A stretch of 64,000 bases of DNA from Methanolobus chelungpuianus (GTDB lineage: Archaea; Halobacteriota; Methanosarcinia; Methanosarcinales; Methanosarcinaceae), in NCBI RefSeq assembly GCF_024500045.1, contig NZ_JTEO01000010.1, positions 1-64,000 on the forward strand, given 5' to 3'. The notes below the pieces were generated by a model that worked only from the letters and a program-made list of their open reading frames with translations, searched no databases and was not told the DNA's origin. A program made the position numbers and the translations under genes. Position 1 is the stretch's first letter; every line of letters starts with the position of its first letter. Shown here one piece after another: positions 9,174 to 20,800 of this stretch.

Positions 9174-9601
9174 CAGTTCACCCCCTCAGGTTTCAGGGGA
9201 CTTGGTCCCAGCTGCTTTACCTGTGCGGTGACATCCCTCACGAAATTCGCGAACTTCTCTCCCTCACTGGCGCTTATCCAGTTGAGCTGGAGTCGCTCCG
9301 GTTCCAGTCCGAGCTCCCTGACCATTTCCTCAAGGAAACGGTACCTCACCTCGGCTTTGTAGTTGCCGTTAACATAGTGACAGTCACCGATATGGCATCC
9401 TGTCACAAGCACTGCATCTGCACCTTCAAGGAATGCATTGAGCACATGCATCGGGTCGATACGTCCCGAACACATGACCCTGATGATCCTCAGGGACGAG
9501 GGTTGCTGGAACCTGCCCATGCCTGCCGTATCTGCACCGCCGTAGCTGCACCAGTTGCAGCAGAAGGCCACTATCTTTGGTTCCCATTCATTGTCTGTCA
9601 T
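9173..9601 (-). CDS. mvhD: MvhD-family [2Fe-2S] electron transfer subunit
   Basis: A 142-residue soluble protein of the MvhD/VhuD family, which docks on HdrA and passes electrons from a hydrogenase, formate dehydrogenase or F420 oxidoreductase. The family cysteines are present: [11 protein letters not shown] near residue 14, MCSGRIDP near 49, and GCHIGDCHY near 75. It is nearly collinear with the C-terminal third of the HdrA fusion at 2612-4966, so the window holds one fused and one free copy. The start touches the stop of hdrA with a 2-base gap and its stop overlaps the F420 oxidoreductase start, consistent with tight stoichiometric expression. Confidence 0.93.
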   Translation of the reverse strand: MTDNEWEPKIVAFCCNWCSYGGADTAGMGRFQQPSSLRIIRVMCSGRIDPMHVLNAFLEGADAVLVTGCHIGDCHYVNGNYKAEVRYRFLEEMVRELGLEPERLQLNWISASEGEKFANFVRDVTAQVKQLGPSPLKPEGVN

Positions 9602-9603
9602 TT

Positions 9604-11607
9604 TTATTCTCCCTCGAATATGAAAGCGCTCCTTACCTGGGCAAGAATCTGGTTATTCTTGAAATGATCCTGCTGCAGGGCTCCTGTGGGACATGCTACG
9701 GCGCAGGTACCGCAGCCCTTGCAGAGTGCCTTGATTATCTCCAGTTTTCCGTCTGTCATGGATAATGCCTGGAAAGGACACATGGGCACGCAGATACCGC
9801 ATCCCACGCAGGTATCGCGATCTACGTCAACGGTAATGCCTTCAGTGCTAGCCTTGCCCTGGGCCAGGTAGCGCGTAGCCCTCGCAGCGCAGGCGCTTCC
9901 CTGGGATACCGAGTACGGTATGTCCTTTGGCCCCTGGGTCACGCCACCGATGAAGATGCCGTCAAGGGTAGTGTCCACCGGCTTGAGCTTGGGATGTGCT
10001 TCCATCATGAAGCCATCCGCCGCCCTGCTGACCTTGAGCAGCTGCCTGACGCGCTCCGAGCTCTCACTGGCAACTGCGCCCACGCTGAGCACCAGCAGGT
10101 CAAGCTCAAGGTTATAGATATTGTTTGTCAGGGTGTCTTCCACGCGGACCGTGATGTTGCTATCCTTGTCTTCGGTCACCCGGCCCGGCTTTCCGCGGAT
10201 GAACTTGATGCCCATGTCCCTTGCCCTGTCATAGAACTCCTCATAGTTCCTGAAGGGCGCCCTGATGTCCATGTACATGATATATACTTCGGAGTCGGGA
10301 TACTTTTCCCTGATGAGCTGTGCATCTTTAAGCGCATACATGCAGCAGAAGCCTGAGCAGTACCTGTTGCGTTTCTTGTCCCTGCTGCCCACGCACTGGA
10401 TAAAACCTATCCTCTTCGGAGGCCTGACATCGCTGGGCCTGACAAGCTTGCCCATGGTGGGGCCGCTGGCGTTGAGCAGGCGCTCAAGCTCCATTCCGGT
10501 AATGACATTGTCGTAGAGGCCGTAGCCAAAGTCATGTGTCGGTTCCGGATTATATACATCGTACCCGGTGGTGACAACAATCACCCCTACTTCAAGGTCG
10601 GAGAACGTCTCTTCCTGCTCCATATTAATGGAATGGCTCTCACAGGCTTTACTGCAGGCTCCGCAGTCTATGCACACAGACCTGTCCACGACTGCCCTGA
10701 GCGGCACTGCCTGTGGGAACGGAACGTAGATGGCCTTCCTTGTACCAATGCCCTCATTGAACTCAAAGTCCGGAACCTCTATAGGGCATTTCTGGACACA
10801 TAATCCGCATCCTGTACAGGTGGTGATATCCACGAAGCGGGGCTTATGCCTGACCTTTGCCTTAAAGTTGCCTACGTAACCATTCACTTCCTCCACTTCG
10901 GAATATGTCATTAGTTCGATATTCCTGTTCCTTGACACTTCCACCATCTTGGGACCAAGGATACAGATGCTGCAGTCATTGGTCGGGAAAGTCTTGTCAA
11001 GCTGTGCCATCTTGCCTCCTATGGAGGGGTTCTTTTCCACCAGGTAGACCTTGTATCCCATGTCGGCTATATCCAGGGCCGCCTGCATGCCCGCAACGCC
11101 GGCTCCGATGACAAGCGCCCTGTTTGTGACGGGAACCTCTGTGGACTGGAGAGGTTCAAGGAGCCTTGCCCTGGAAATACCCATGCGCACAAGCTCACTG
11201 GCTTTCATTGTAGCACTCTCCTTGTCCTGCATGTGTATCCAGCTGCAGTGCTCCCGTATGTTGACAAATTCGAAAAGGTAAGGGTTCAGGCCTCCTTCCT
11301 CCACACATGCCCTGAATATGGATTCATGTGTCTTGGGTGTGCATGATGCCACAAGGACGCGGTTAAGATCATATTCCATTATCGCCTGCTTGATCTCTGA
11401 CTGTCCTGCATCACTGCATGTATACTTGTTAACAGTGGAATGCACAACTCCAGGCAGCGTGGCAGCATAGTCCGCCACAGCCCTGCAGTTCACAACGCCG
11501 CCTATGTTCACGCCACACTCGCATACAAAAACCCCTATCCTGGGGTCACTTGCTTCTTCAGTTTCAATGAATTCTTCAGTCTCAGTGATTGATTCTTCTT
11601 GAGCCAT
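9604..11607 (-). CDS. hdrA: heterodisulfide reductase subunit A
   Basis: A 667-residue flavin-containing core subunit of soluble heterodisulfide reductase. An acidic N-terminal tail precedes the HdrA domain (CECGVNIGG). The FAD motif GAGVAG and NDCSIC cluster follow, then an inserted ferredoxin pair ([23 protein letters not shown]) and a terminal pair ([24 protein letters not shown]). I chose the ATG at 11607 because GGAAG lies just upstream; the frame stays open to 11652. The inserted ferredoxin module is the HdrA2 type rather than the shorter hydrogenase-linked HdrA. A 140-base gap separates it from hdrB upstream, so a separate promoter or processing site there is possible. Confidence 0.94.
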   Translation of the reverse strand: MAQEESITETEEFIETEEASDPRIGVFVCECGVNIGGVVNCRAVADYAATLPGVVHSTVNKYTCSDAGQSEIKQAIMEYDLNRVLVASCTPKTHESIFRACVEEGGLNPYLFEFVNIREHCSWIHMQDKESATMKASELVRMGISRARLLEPLQSTEVPVTNRALVIGAGVAGMQAALDIADMGYKVYLVEKNPSIGGKMAQLDKTFPTNDCSICILGPKMVEVSRNRNIELMTYSEVEEVNGYVGNFKAKVRHKPRFVDITTCTGCGLCVQKCPIEVPDFEFNEGIGTRKAIYVPFPQAVPLRAVVDRSVCIDCGACSKACESHSINMEQEETFSDLEVGVIVVTTGYDVYNPEPTHDFGYGLYDNVITGMELERLLNASGPTMGKLVRPSDVRPPKRIGFIQCVGSRDKKRNRYCSGFCCMYALKDAQLIREKYPDSEVYIMYMDIRAPFRNYEEFYDRARDMGIKFIRGKPGRVTEDKDSNITVRVEDTLTNNIYNLELDLLVLSVGAVASESSERVRQLLKVSRAADGFMMEAHPKLKPVDTTLDGIFIGGVTQGPKDIPYSVSQGSACAARATRYLAQGKASTEGITVDVDRDTCVGCGICVPMCPFQALSMTDGKLEIIKALCKGCGTCAVACPTGALQQDHFKNNQILAQVRSAFIFEGE

Positions 11608-11747
11608 ATTTGATCTTCCAGGCTGGTACAATAGCACAGCTCCTGCAATCACGTATGAGGGCGTGTTTACCAGCAGAGGCTATATTTTAGTTTAGATAGG
11701 TCTATAGGTTAAAGTGTATAAATTTAAAAAGCACAGTGAATGAGAAT

Positions 11748-12665
11748 TCATACACTGGTGCAGACTTCGTTCTCTAAGGTTTCCGTCTTTACCTTTTCGA
11801 TAAACCTGGAGGTATCAACAGCGTTCATGGCTATGCCCAGCTCTTCCGGCGAGAAGCCCATGGCAAGTCCCAGAAGCTGTGTATAATGCAGGACCGGCAG
11901 GTCATAGTTCGTTCCGAACTTCTGGTTGATCTCCGACTGTCCCATGTCGAACTGCAGGTGACAGAACGGACAGGCGTCGACAATGCAATCTGCTCCTGCC
12001 TCTTTCATGTGTTCGAGCTTCTTGTTAGCTATCTTCAGGGTTGCGTCAAGGACCGCGGTCCTGGCTCCGCCTCCGGCGCCGCAGCAGCTCATCTTATCCT
12101 CGTAGTCCACACTGGTAGCTCCAGTTGCCTCAACAAGCTCGTCAAAGAAAGTGGGCTCATCAGCGATCTCCAGGTTTGAATCCTTAAGTGGCTGAATGAG
12201 ATGGCAACCATAGTGTACGGCAACCCTGAGGTTCAGCGGCCTTGTGACCGCCTCCCTTACCCTGTCAGTCCCTACTTCCCGATAAAGATACTCAATGACA
12301 TGCCTGACATCCTGGGTACCTCTGTACTCGTGTCCTATCTCTGCGAGCTTGGAATTGACCTCTTTCTTGAGGGTGGCATCCTCCTTGAGGATGTCGTTTG
12401 CATCCTTAAGGGTACTGAAGCATCCGTTACAGATAGTGAGAATATCATCACTTTTCTTTTCGGAGAGGGTGATGTTCCTTGACGCAAGGGTCAGCCAGGT
12501 GACCTTATCGAGGGACTTGAAGACCCCTGGTGCAGGGCAGCAGGAGGCTCCTTCAAGATCGGCAAGTTCAACACCCAGTCTTGAGAATACTTTCTTGGCA
12601 GCAACTTCTATTCCCGGATACCTGTTAGGTGCGACACAACCCAGGAACAGCGAGAGCTCTGTCAT
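11748..12665 (-). CDS. hdrB: heterodisulfide reductase subunit B
   Basis: A 305-residue catalytic subunit. HdrB holds two non-cubane [4Fe-4S] clusters that cleave the CoM-S-S-CoB disulfide. Both CCG domains are visible: GC near residue 9, ASCCPAPG near 40 and CNGC near 79, then HYGCHL near 152, MSCCGAGGG near 192 and CPFCHL near 233. The length is normal for the family. Its start overlaps the hdrC stop by 4 bases, so hdrC and hdrB are translated together. The tail beyond residue 285 is acidic and ends in CTSV. Together with hdrA downstream it makes a complete HdrABC set separate from the membrane-bound HdrDE. Confidence 0.95.
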   Translation of the reverse strand: MTELSLFLGCVAPNRYPGIEVAAKKVFSRLGVELADLEGASCCPAPGVFKSLDKVTWLTLASRNITLSEKKSDDILTICNGCFSTLKDANDILKEDATLKKEVNSKLAEIGHEYRGTQDVRHVIEYLYREVGTDRVREAVTRPLNLRVAVHYGCHLIQPLKDSNLEIADEPTFFDELVEATGATSVDYEDKMSCCGAGGGARTAVLDATLKIANKKLEHMKEAGADCIVDACPFCHLQFDMGQSEINQKFGTNYDLPVLHYTQLLGLAMGFSPEELGIAMNAVDTSRFIEKVKTETLENEVCTSV

Positions 12666-13129
12666 GCCTTCTCCTCGGCAACTATCTGGTCAAAACCAGA
12701 CAGGTTCAACAGTATCTTGATATCGTTAAGCTGCTTCTCTGAGCTTGCAACGGTGGGTGGCATCTCCGTGAGTCCCAGCTGCAGACGCCTCTTCTTTGCA
12801 TCCTCGTTGCCCGGGACTGCGTGGCCGCTGTCCATGAGCATCTGCCCGATCTTCCTGTGAGCAGGCAGTATGTTACCATTGCGCACAGCAGCTTCCCTTA
12901 TGCTAAGCAGGCCATCGACTATCTTTACACCCTGAGGGCAGTTGTCCTGGCACTTATAGCAGGTCGTGCAATAGAATATGAACGGGATAGCCATTGGCTC
13001 TTCACTTTTAAGGCCAAGCTTCTCCATCTGCAGGAACCTTCTGATCTTGTAGGCCTGTTCCTGCTCAGCCATCGGGCAGGCGGCTGTGCATTGCCCACAC
13101 TGGTAGCAGCGTTCGATATTTGACGACAT
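12662..13129 (-). CDS. hdrC: heterodisulfide reductase subunit C
   Basis: A 155-residue iron-sulfur protein that relays electrons from HdrA to HdrB. Two [4Fe-4S] motifs are seen: CYQCGQCTAACP near residue 8 and CTTCYKCQDNCP near 54, followed by a helical C-terminal domain of the kind that binds HdrB. It is the first gene of the minus-strand operon, which runs hdrC-hdrB-hdrA-mvhD-F420 oxidoreductase-FwdB-like-small ORF. A TATA-like TTATAAAT on the minus strand lies about 65 bases upstream, in the shared intergenic region with gatE. Confidence 0.94.
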   Translation of the reverse strand: MSSNIERCYQCGQCTAACPMAEQEQAYKIRRFLQMEKLGLKSEEPMAIPFIFYCTTCYKCQDNCPQGVKIVDGLLSIREAAVRNGNILPAHRKIGQMLMDSGHAVPGNEDAKKRRLQLGLTEMPPTVASSEKQLNDIKILLNLSGFDQIVAEEKA

Positions 13130-13683
13130 CTTGCAAACTCCTATCCTTAACGATTAACAGTTAGTTTTCAACAAGATATTGTACATGATTATCACTTATA
13201 AATGCTTCGCATCTATCATGAATTATCCTTATAATATTTCAGCCTCCCAAATATTCGTGATGGTCACCAAAGCCCCGCAGAGCAAAAACAGTTCCGGACA
13301 TCCGATATTGGGAACTGACCATAGCAGCCTGAATTATAAGCCACTGATAAGCCCCTGTTTTTCCAGGTCATCAGGCATGGAAGCCTAAATGCAGCAGTTT
13401 CCTGCAGGTGCCTTCCACAACCTTATATAGGGCCTGGCTAGACTGCTTATTCCATTGTAAATGATTGTAGATTATAAACCTTTCGAGTCAGAACTATTCA
13501 TTTATTCCGTTCCTTGCCTCCATTCATTACAGATCCTCGCTGCGGACCTGGCGGATAGACAATACCTTTATACATCCTGAGGCTGTTTCATGAGTGAACC
13601 GACGTATGTTCGACATGTATGTAAGATGTGCATGTTCTGCGTTTATCTTATAAGTACCCTGATAATTACCTGGTGAGATATTC
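13130..13683. promoter_or_regulatory. divergent intergenic region between hdrC and gatE
   Basis: About 550 bases without a convincing gene. On the minus strand a TATA-like TTATAAAT near 13193-13200 fits an hdrC promoter. On the plus strand CTTTATACAT near 13565 and TTATCTTATAAG near 13644-13655 are candidate gatE promoters, and GGTGAGAT sits just before the gatE ATG. The small open frames here lack start signals. The gap is long for this compact genome, so upstream regulatory sites for the hdr operon are possible, but I saw no clear repeat or riboswitch fold. Confidence 0.45.
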
Positions 13684-15582
13684 ATGAGTGACAAATTCGA
13701 TTATGCCGGACTGGGGCTGAAATGTGGTCTTGAGATCCATCAGCAGCTTGACTCCAGACAGAAGCTCTTTTGCAGATGCCCCACCCGGATAAGGGACATC
13801 ACTGAATCCACTTATGAATTCTTCCGTTACCTGCGCCCCACGGCAAGCGAGATGGGCGAGACCGACAGGGCGGCTCTTGAGCAGTCCAAGCTCAGGCGTA
13901 AGTATATATATAAGGGCTATGACAGCACATGCCTCGTGGAGAACGATGACGAGCCGCCAACAGGGGTTAACCAGGAGGCTCTTGATATCGCGCTGGGAAT
14001 CACTAAACTGCTGCACATGAAACCTGTTGACCAGGTGCACGTCATGCGTAAAATAGTAGTGGACGGCTCCAATACATCAGGTTTCCAGCGGACGGCTTTT
14101 CTTGCAAAGGACGGGCACATTGACACCTCTGCAGGGCCGGTAGGCGTTGGCGTGCTCTGTCTGGAAGAAGAGGCATGCCAGAAAATAGAGGACAAGGGCG
14201 ACTCAATAATATATTCACTGGACCGCCTGGGGATACCTCTTGTCGAGATAGGGACGGAGCCTGACATCATATCTCCTGCCCATGCAAAGGAAACAGCTCA
14301 GCAGATAGGGATGTTACTGCGCTCTACAGGCAAGGTCAAGCGCGGCCTTGGCACCATTCGCCAGGATGTCAATATATCCATAGCCAGGGGTGCCCGCGTT
14401 GAGCTTAAGGGTGTACAGGCACTGGACATGATAGAGACCATCGTGGAGCGCGAAGTCGAACGGCAGGTGAACCTGCTTGCTATAAGGGACGAACTCCTGG
14501 CAAAGGGTGCTTCGGCATGCGATACCATATTTGATGTCACTGGTGTTTTCAAGGGGACAAGGTCAAAGGTCATTGTTAATGCCCTGAAGAAAGGAAAGGT
14601 GCTTGCAGTCCTGCTGCCAGGCTTTGCAGGATTCACAGGCAGGGAGGTGCAGCCAGGAAGGCGCATAGGCACTGAGTTCTCCGACCGGGCCAAGACCTCC
14701 GGTGTCGGAGGCATCTTCCATACGGACGAACTTCCCAATTACGGTATCACACCCGAGGAGGTCACCATGCTGCGCGAGGCCGTAGGTGCGGCTGAGGGTG
14801 ACGCCGTGGTGATGGTGGCAGACCTTGAAGTGCGCGCAAGAGGGGCCATGGAAAGTGTCATCATCCGGGCAAAAGAAGTCCTTGAGGGAGTGCCCGAGGA
14901 AACCCGCCGTGCACTGCCGGACGGCAACAGTTCCTACCTCAGGCCTCTTCCGGGAGCCGCCAGGATGTATCCGGAGACCGATGTGCCTCAGGTGGAGGTC
15001 TCTGCGGATTATTTCAACTCCATAGAGACTCCGGAACTTCTCACAGAACGCGCAAAACGTTTTGAGTCAGATTACGGCCTTCACAGGGAACTTTCCGAGA
15101 AGATCGTGTACTCCCAATACCTTCCACTGTTCGAGGAAATGATGAGGAGATTTGCAGAAAATCCTGTTGTCAGCGCCACCCTTGTGGTCAGGACGCTCAC
15201 AGGCATGCTGCCCGAGCTCAAGCGTGACGGCGTGGATGTTGACAGGCTGGAAGACTGCCATTTTATGGATGTGTTCGGACTGGTGGCCGAAGGCGGGATA
15301 ACAAAGGAGGCCATAGACAGCATACTGAGGACAATAGCTGCGGAGCCCTGCATGTGTGCGAAGGATGCGGCAGTAAAGCTGGGAATGGACGGCATCGATA
15401 TGGACCTCGTCGAAAAGTTCATTGACCAGGTCATCAGGGATCGCATCGACTTCGTAAAGGAAAAAGGCCCTGCCGCAGTCGGCCCCCTTATGGGGATCGT
15501 CATGGCAGAATTCAGGGGCAAGGTTGACGGGAAGGTGCTTAGTGAAGCCTTAAAACAAAAGATTAATATCCATAGTAGATAA
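13684..15582 (+). CDS. gatE: glutamyl-tRNA(Gln) amidotransferase subunit E
   Basis: A 632-residue archaeal GatE, the tRNA-binding subunit of GatDE that converts Glu-tRNA(Gln) to Gln-tRNA(Gln). The GatB/E cradle domain begins with [12 protein letters not shown], has CRCP near residue 29, and carries the archaeal signatures RPTASEMGE and [12 protein letters not shown]. An AspRS-like inserted domain occupies the centre ([22 protein letters not shown]), and a YqeY-type helical tail ends the protein. The length matches the family. gatD, its usual asparaginase-like partner, is not adjacent in this window. The downstream propeller gene follows after only 13 bases, so they may share a transcript. Confidence 0.95.
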   Translation: MSDKFDYAGLGLKCGLEIHQQLDSRQKLFCRCPTRIRDITESTYEFFRYLRPTASEMGETDRAALEQSKLRRKYIYKGYDSTCLVENDDEPPTGVNQEALDIALGITKLLHMKPVDQVHVMRKIVVDGSNTSGFQRTAFLAKDGHIDTSAGPVGVGVLCLEEEACQKIEDKGDSIIYSLDRLGIPLVEIGTEPDIISPAHAKETAQQIGMLLRSTGKVKRGLGTIRQDVNISIARGARVELKGVQALDMIETIVEREVERQVNLLAIRDELLAKGASACDTIFDVTGVFKGTRSKVIVNALKKGKVLAVLLPGFAGFTGREVQPGRRIGTEFSDRAKTSGVGGIFHTDELPNYGITPEEVTMLREAVGAAEGDAVVMVADLEVRARGAMESVIIRAKEVLEGVPEETRRALPDGNSSYLRPLPGAARMYPETDVPQVEVSADYFNSIETPELLTERAKRFESDYGLHRELSEKIVYSQYLPLFEEMMRRFAENPVVSATLVVRTLTGMLPELKRDGVDVDRLEDCHFMDVFGLVAEGGITKEAIDSILRTIAAEPCMCAKDAAVKLGMDGIDMDLVEKFIDQVIRDRIDFVKEKGPAAVGPLMGIVMAEFRGKVDGKVLSEALKQKINIHSR

Positions 15583-15595
15583 TATTATATTTTTA

Positions 15596-16675
15596 ATGTG
15601 TGTGGATTCTTGTTCAAGGCATGCAAGAAATGCAGTATATATCAGCTTCCTGGTTTTGGCAGTAGCAGCACTGGTGCCCCTGGCGTACGGAGCAGGGGAC
15701 ATTATTGTTGACGAGGAACTTCAACTGACACGGGGAAGTAACTGTAACCATCCTTCGTGGAGCCCTGATGGCAGGAAACTGGTCTATGCCTATGACCAGG
15801 GCATATGGATGATAAACCCGGACGGATCGGGTGCAACCAAGCTCTACAGCACACTTTCGTGGATAGGAGAGCCTGTATTTGATCCTTCAGGCACTAAGAT
15901 ATATTATGCCACTGAAAGCAAGACCACCTATTCGGCACGTTATGTCAGTCTTCATGTAATGAATGCCGATGGAAGTGATAATGTAAAACTTACGGGTACG
16001 TCTGACTGCAGAGACCCGTCGGTAAGCCCTGACGGGCGCAGCATAGCATATCTTTCCAAGCTTGCAGGCAATTATGACATATGGGTGATGGATGTCAACA
16101 CCAGGAAAAGTGTACAGGTCACGGACAGCAAGGGTGATGAATCCTCTCCTTCCTGGAGCCCTGACGGGACCCGGCTGATTTACTCTTTTGCAGGAGACAT
16201 ATATACCCAGGAACCGGATGCTGCCAAGGCAGTGCGCCTGACGGACGATGGATTCAATAACATTGAGCCTTCATACAGTCCTGATGGCGATATGATCGTC
16301 TTTTCATCGGACAGGGATGGCAGTTATGATCTCTGGATCATGCATGCAGACGGCACGCATATGAAAAAGCTCACTATGGACAGGTCAAGCGAAAGAGCGC
16401 CTGTCTGGAGCCCTGACGGGAACTGGATAGCCTATATATCCAATTCTGCCGGAGAATTCAATATGTGGGCCTTAAGAATGAGGATGGAGAGCACCGATCA
16501 GGTTTCCACGGTAACTTATGCGCCGGAAGAAAAGGAAGTTGAAGTAAACCCCTATGTGCACAGCGTAAGGTCATTTGCAATGAATGACCCTAAGAAGTTC
16601 ATCATATCGGTCTTATTAATATCTTTTGTTGTAGTGTCGGGTATAGTCTACTCTTTCTTAAGGAAGATCCGATAA
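15596..16675 (+). CDS. secreted/membrane-anchored TolB-like beta-propeller protein
   Basis: A 359-residue protein with an N-terminal hydrophobic signal segment (residues 13-33, ending ALVPLAYGAG). About six PD40/WD40-like repeats follow, each marked by a SPDG or DPSG turn (near residues 50, 95, 140, 185, 225 and 270). A C-terminal transmembrane helix (about residues 332-352) is followed by a short basic tail RKIR. The expected topology is a propeller on the outside of the membrane tethered at its C-terminus. Bacterial TolB works in the Tol-Pal system, which archaea lack, so the partner is unknown. It may be a surface binding scaffold. The start directly follows gatE. Confidence 0.8.
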   Translation: MCVDSCSRHARNAVYISFLVLAVAALVPLAYGAGDIIVDEELQLTRGSNCNHPSWSPDGRKLVYAYDQGIWMINPDGSGATKLYSTLSWIGEPVFDPSGTKIYYATESKTTYSARYVSLHVMNADGSDNVKLTGTSDCRDPSVSPDGRSIAYLSKLAGNYDIWVMDVNTRKSVQVTDSKGDESSPSWSPDGTRLIYSFAGDIYTQEPDAAKAVRLTDDGFNNIEPSYSPDGDMIVFSSDRDGSYDLWIMHADGTHMKKLTMDRSSERAPVWSPDGNWIAYISNSAGEFNMWALRMRMESTDQVSTVTYAPEEKEVEVNPYVHSVRSFAMNDPKKFIISVLLISFVVVSGIVYSFLRKIR

Positions 16676-16768
16676 GTCCTTCATTTTTATCTGATGTGGG
16701 GAGCAAATCCCGCAATCCCATCGCAATACTTATAGCCTATTCCTTACATGTAAACGCAGGTTCTTACA

Positions 16769-17863
16769 ATGAATGCAGTATTAGGATTAGAAGATGGGAC
16801 AATCGTTAAGGGCACTGGTTTCGGTGCCGAAGGTATCGTTACGGGGGAACTTGTTTTCACCACTCAGTACACAGGTTATGAGGAGGCTTTGACCGACCCT
16901 TCCTACAAGGGTCAGATCCTTATGTTCACTTACCCGCTGATAGGCAATTACGGTGTCAGCGAAAACTGTTTTGAATCAGACGGTGTCAAGGCAGAAGGCC
17001 TTGTCATTAGGGAGGAATGCCCTGAGCCCTCCCATTATCTCTCAAAGAAAAGTATCTTCAAGTTAATGGAAGATGCGGGAAAACCAGGCATCTCAGGTAT
17101 CGACACGCGCATGCTCACAATAAAGAGCCGTGAGTATGGTACTATGCGCGCAGCCCTCATCAATGGGAGCGATGACGGGGAAGAAGCTGTGAGGCTTGCC
17201 AGGGAACTGCCAAGCATCTCTGATATGGACCTCATATCAAAGGTAACCTGTCCGCAGCCCTTCAGGATAGAGAGCCCGCTGCGCGACCCCAGTAACCCGA
17301 TAAACGTGGTGCTGATGGATTTCGGAAGGAAACTGAGCATAGAGAAGAGCCTGCTGGCCCGTGGCATGGATGTCACTGTGGTGCCTGCAAACACAAGTCC
17401 TGCAGAAATAAGCGCATATGAGCCAGATATGCTCTTCCTGTCAAACGGTCCCGGAGACCCGCTCAGTGCAAAGGGAGGCATAAAGGCCGTAAAGGAACTT
17501 GCAGGCGAACTTCCCATAGTAGGCATCTGTCTTGGCCACCAGATAATATCACTGGCCCTTGGCGGAGAGACATACAAGCTCAAGTTCGGTCACAGGGGTG
17601 CAAACCAGCCGGTGAAGGACTTCGAGACAGGTATAGTGCACATTACATCCCAGAACCATGGATTCGCTGTGGACCCCCATTCATTTGAAGAGGAGAATGT
17701 TCAGGTCACACAGGTCAACGCTAACGACAAGACCGTGGAAGGCGTATGCCACAAGTATCTTGACATGTTCAGCGTGCAGTATCATCCTGATGCACATCCG
17801 GGCCCTCTTGACACGGAAAAGCCCTTCTTTGACAAGGTACGTAAGATTGCAGGGAGGAAGTAA
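16769..17863 (+). CDS. carA: carbamoyl-phosphate synthase small subunit
   Basis: A 364-residue glutaminase subunit that supplies ammonia to CarB for carbamoyl phosphate, used in arginine and pyrimidine synthesis. The N-terminal CPSase small-chain domain is followed by a class I glutamine amidotransferase domain with nucleophile Cys in GICLGHQ near residue 254 and the catalytic His-x-Glu region in QYHPDAHPGP near 337. The length is normal. It lies 3 bases upstream of carB, so the pair is one operon. A TATA-like ACTTATAG occurs near 16727. Confidence 0.96.
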   Translation: MNAVLGLEDGTIVKGTGFGAEGIVTGELVFTTQYTGYEEALTDPSYKGQILMFTYPLIGNYGVSENCFESDGVKAEGLVIREECPEPSHYLSKKSIFKLMEDAGKPGISGIDTRMLTIKSREYGTMRAALINGSDDGEEAVRLARELPSISDMDLISKVTCPQPFRIESPLRDPSNPINVVLMDFGRKLSIEKSLLARGMDVTVVPANTSPAEISAYEPDMLFLSNGPGDPLSAKGGIKAVKELAGELPIVGICLGHQIISLALGGETYKLKFGHRGANQPVKDFETGIVHITSQNHGFAVDPHSFEEENVQVTQVNANDKTVEGVCHKYLDMFSVQYHPDAHPGPLDTEKPFFDKVRKIAGRK

Positions 17864-17866
17864 GCA

Positions 17867-20800
17867 ATGCCAAAACGTGAAGATATTAAAAAGGTACTTT
17901 TGATCGGCTCAGGCCCGATAATGATCGGCCAGGCGGCGGAGTTCGACTTTTCCGGAAGCCAGGCATGCCGGTCCCTCAAAGAGGAAGGGATCGAAGTAGT
18001 ACTCGTGAACTCCAACCCTGCGACCATCATGACAGATCCTGAGATGGCGGATGCTGTCTACATAGAGCCCCTGGATTACAGGTCCGTTGAGAAGATAATA
18101 GCAAAGGAAAGGCCTGACGGCATAATCGCCGGTATTGGCGGCCAGACAGGACTGAACGTGACCAGTGAGCTTGCAGAGCACGGCATCCTGGACAAGTATG
18201 GAGTGAAACTGCTCGGCACTCCCCTTGACGCTATCAAGAACACCGAGGACCGCGAACTGTTCAAGCAGACCATGCAGAGAATAGGAGAGAAGGTCCCGCG
18301 CAGCAGGGCAGTGTCATCCCTGAAGGAGGCAGAGGAGGTTATTGATGAACTCGGCCTTCCGCTGATCATTCGCCCGGCCTACACGCTTGGAGGCGCAGGA
18401 GGCGGCATTGCCCACTCAAGGGAAGAGCTTCTCGAGATATGTGAGAGGGGACTCAGGCGCAGCCGCATCCATCAGGTACTGATAGAGGAGAGCGTGCTCG
18501 GCTGGAAAGAGTTCGAGTACGAGGTCATGCGTGACGCAAACGATACCTGCATAGTCATCTGTAACATGGAGAACCTTGACGCCATGGGAGTCCATACCGG
18601 TGAATCCATGGTGGTCACCCCGTCCCAGACCCTCAATGATCAGGAGCACCAGATGCTCAGGACAGCCGCAATCAAGATCATACGCGCTTTCGGTATCGAA
18701 GGCGGATGTAATATCCAGTTCGCCCTCAAGGATGGTGATTACAGGATAGTCGAGGTCAACCCCCGTGTGTCCCGTTCATCCGCACTTGCTTCAAAGGCCA
18801 CCGGTTACCCTATTGCCAGGGTGACCGCAAAGATTGCTCTTGGAATGAGGCTTGACGAGATCCTCAATAACGTCACAAAGCAGACCCCGGCTTCCTTTGA
18901 ACCTACCATTGACTATGTTGTTACCAAGATCCCAAGATGGCCTTTCGACAAGTTCGTTAACGCCGACAAGACCCTGACCACCGCAATGAAGAGCACGGGA
19001 GAGGTAATGGCTATCGGCCGTACCATCGAGGAATCACTGCAGAAGGCTATCCGCTCCCTTGATATCAAGATGGACCTTGGGTCCGATGAGTGGAACAGCA
19101 GCGAGGTCAGGACCCTTCTGCAGACTCCAACAAGCGAGAGGCTGTTCGTTATCTATTATGCCCTTCGCAATGGTTTCACGCCTGAGGAGATCTCCCAGCT
19201 GACATCAATAGATGTCTTCTTCATCAAGAAGATCAAGAACATCGTGGACATGGAAAATGCCCTTGAGGAAAGTGCAAAAGCAGGAGAGATGTCAGCAGAT
19301 CTCCTGCGCCGCAGCAAGCGCATGGGCTTCACCGACTCCAAGATCGCAAAACATACCGGCAGGACCCGTGAGGAGATAAATGATCTCAGGCGCAAGGCAG
19401 GTATAAATGCAACCTACAAGATGGTGGACACCTGTGCAGCGGAATTTGCGGCAGCAACTCCCTACTATTACTCTTGTTATGAGACGATGTGCGAAACAAA
19501 GCCCTCGGACCGCAAGAAGATCGTTATCCTGGGCTCAGGCCCAATAAGGATAGGCCAGGGTATTGAGTTTGACTATTGTACCGTGCATGCGGTGTCGGCC
19601 ATCAGGGAAGCAGGCATAGAGGCCCAGATCATCAACAACAACCCTGAGACCGTTTCCACTGACTATGACACCTCTGACAAGCTCTTCTTCGAACCGCTTA
19701 CCCTTGAGGATGTAATGAATGTCATCGAGCGCGAGAAACCCTATGGTGTGCTTGTGCAGTTCGGAGGACAGACATCCATAAACCTCGCTCTGCCGCTTGA
19801 AAAGGAGCTCAAGAGGCGTGAGGACCTCAATACTGTGATACTCGGAACCTCACCGTCGGACATAGACGTTGCAGAGGACCGCGAGAAGTTCAACCTGCTC
19901 ATGCAGAAGCTGGATATCAAGCAGCCTGATGCGGGTTATGCTAAGTCACAGGCCCAGGCCATTGAGATAGCTGCACGTATCGGATATCCTGTGCTTGTCA
20001 GGCCCTCCTATGTGCTGGGAGGCAGGGCAATGGAGATCGTCTACGACAGGAACGATCTCGAGCGCTACATGCGCGAGGCTGTGAAGGTGTCCCCGGAGCA
20101 TCCTATCCTCATCGACGACTTCCTTGAGAGCGCAGTGGAGATCGATGTTGATGCCGTATGTGACGGCAAGGATGTGCTTATAGGCGCCATCATGGAGCAC
20201 ATCGAAGAAGCAGGTGTCCACTCCGGTGACTCTGCATGTGTTATTCCTCCGCAGTCCCTCTCTGAGGAGACCCTGGCGATCGTGCGCGACTATACACGCA
20301 GGATAGCACTGGCACTGAACGTAAAGGGACTCATAAATCTCCAGATGGCAAAGAAGGGCGATACTGTATATGTGCTTGAGGCGAACCCGCGCTCAAGCAG
20401 GACCATACCCTTCGTATCCAAGGCCGTTGGACTGCCGCTGGCAAAGATCGCCGCGCAGGTCATCATAGGCAAGAGCCTGAAGGAACTTGGCTACAACCTG
20501 GAGAAAGAGCCGACCGTGAAGCATGTATCCGTGAAGGAAGTACTGCTCCCGTTCGATAAGCTGCCGGGTGCAGATCCGGTTCTCGGCCCTGAGATGAAGA
20601 GTACCGGAGAGGTAATGGGGATTGATTACGATTACGGGCGCGCTTTCTTCAAGGCCCAGCTAAGTGCCGATAACATACTGCCGCTTACGGGCAAGGTGTT
20701 CATGTCCATAAGGAATGTGGACGAAGAGCAGCTGCTAGAGGTCGCACGCAAGCTCAAGGATGCAGGAATTGAACTGGTAGGCACCAAGGGTACCGCAGAG

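Noticed and set aside
13179-13388. A 69-residue plus-strand frame between hdrC and gatE
   Set aside because: No start signal, and it covers the likely hdrC promoter.
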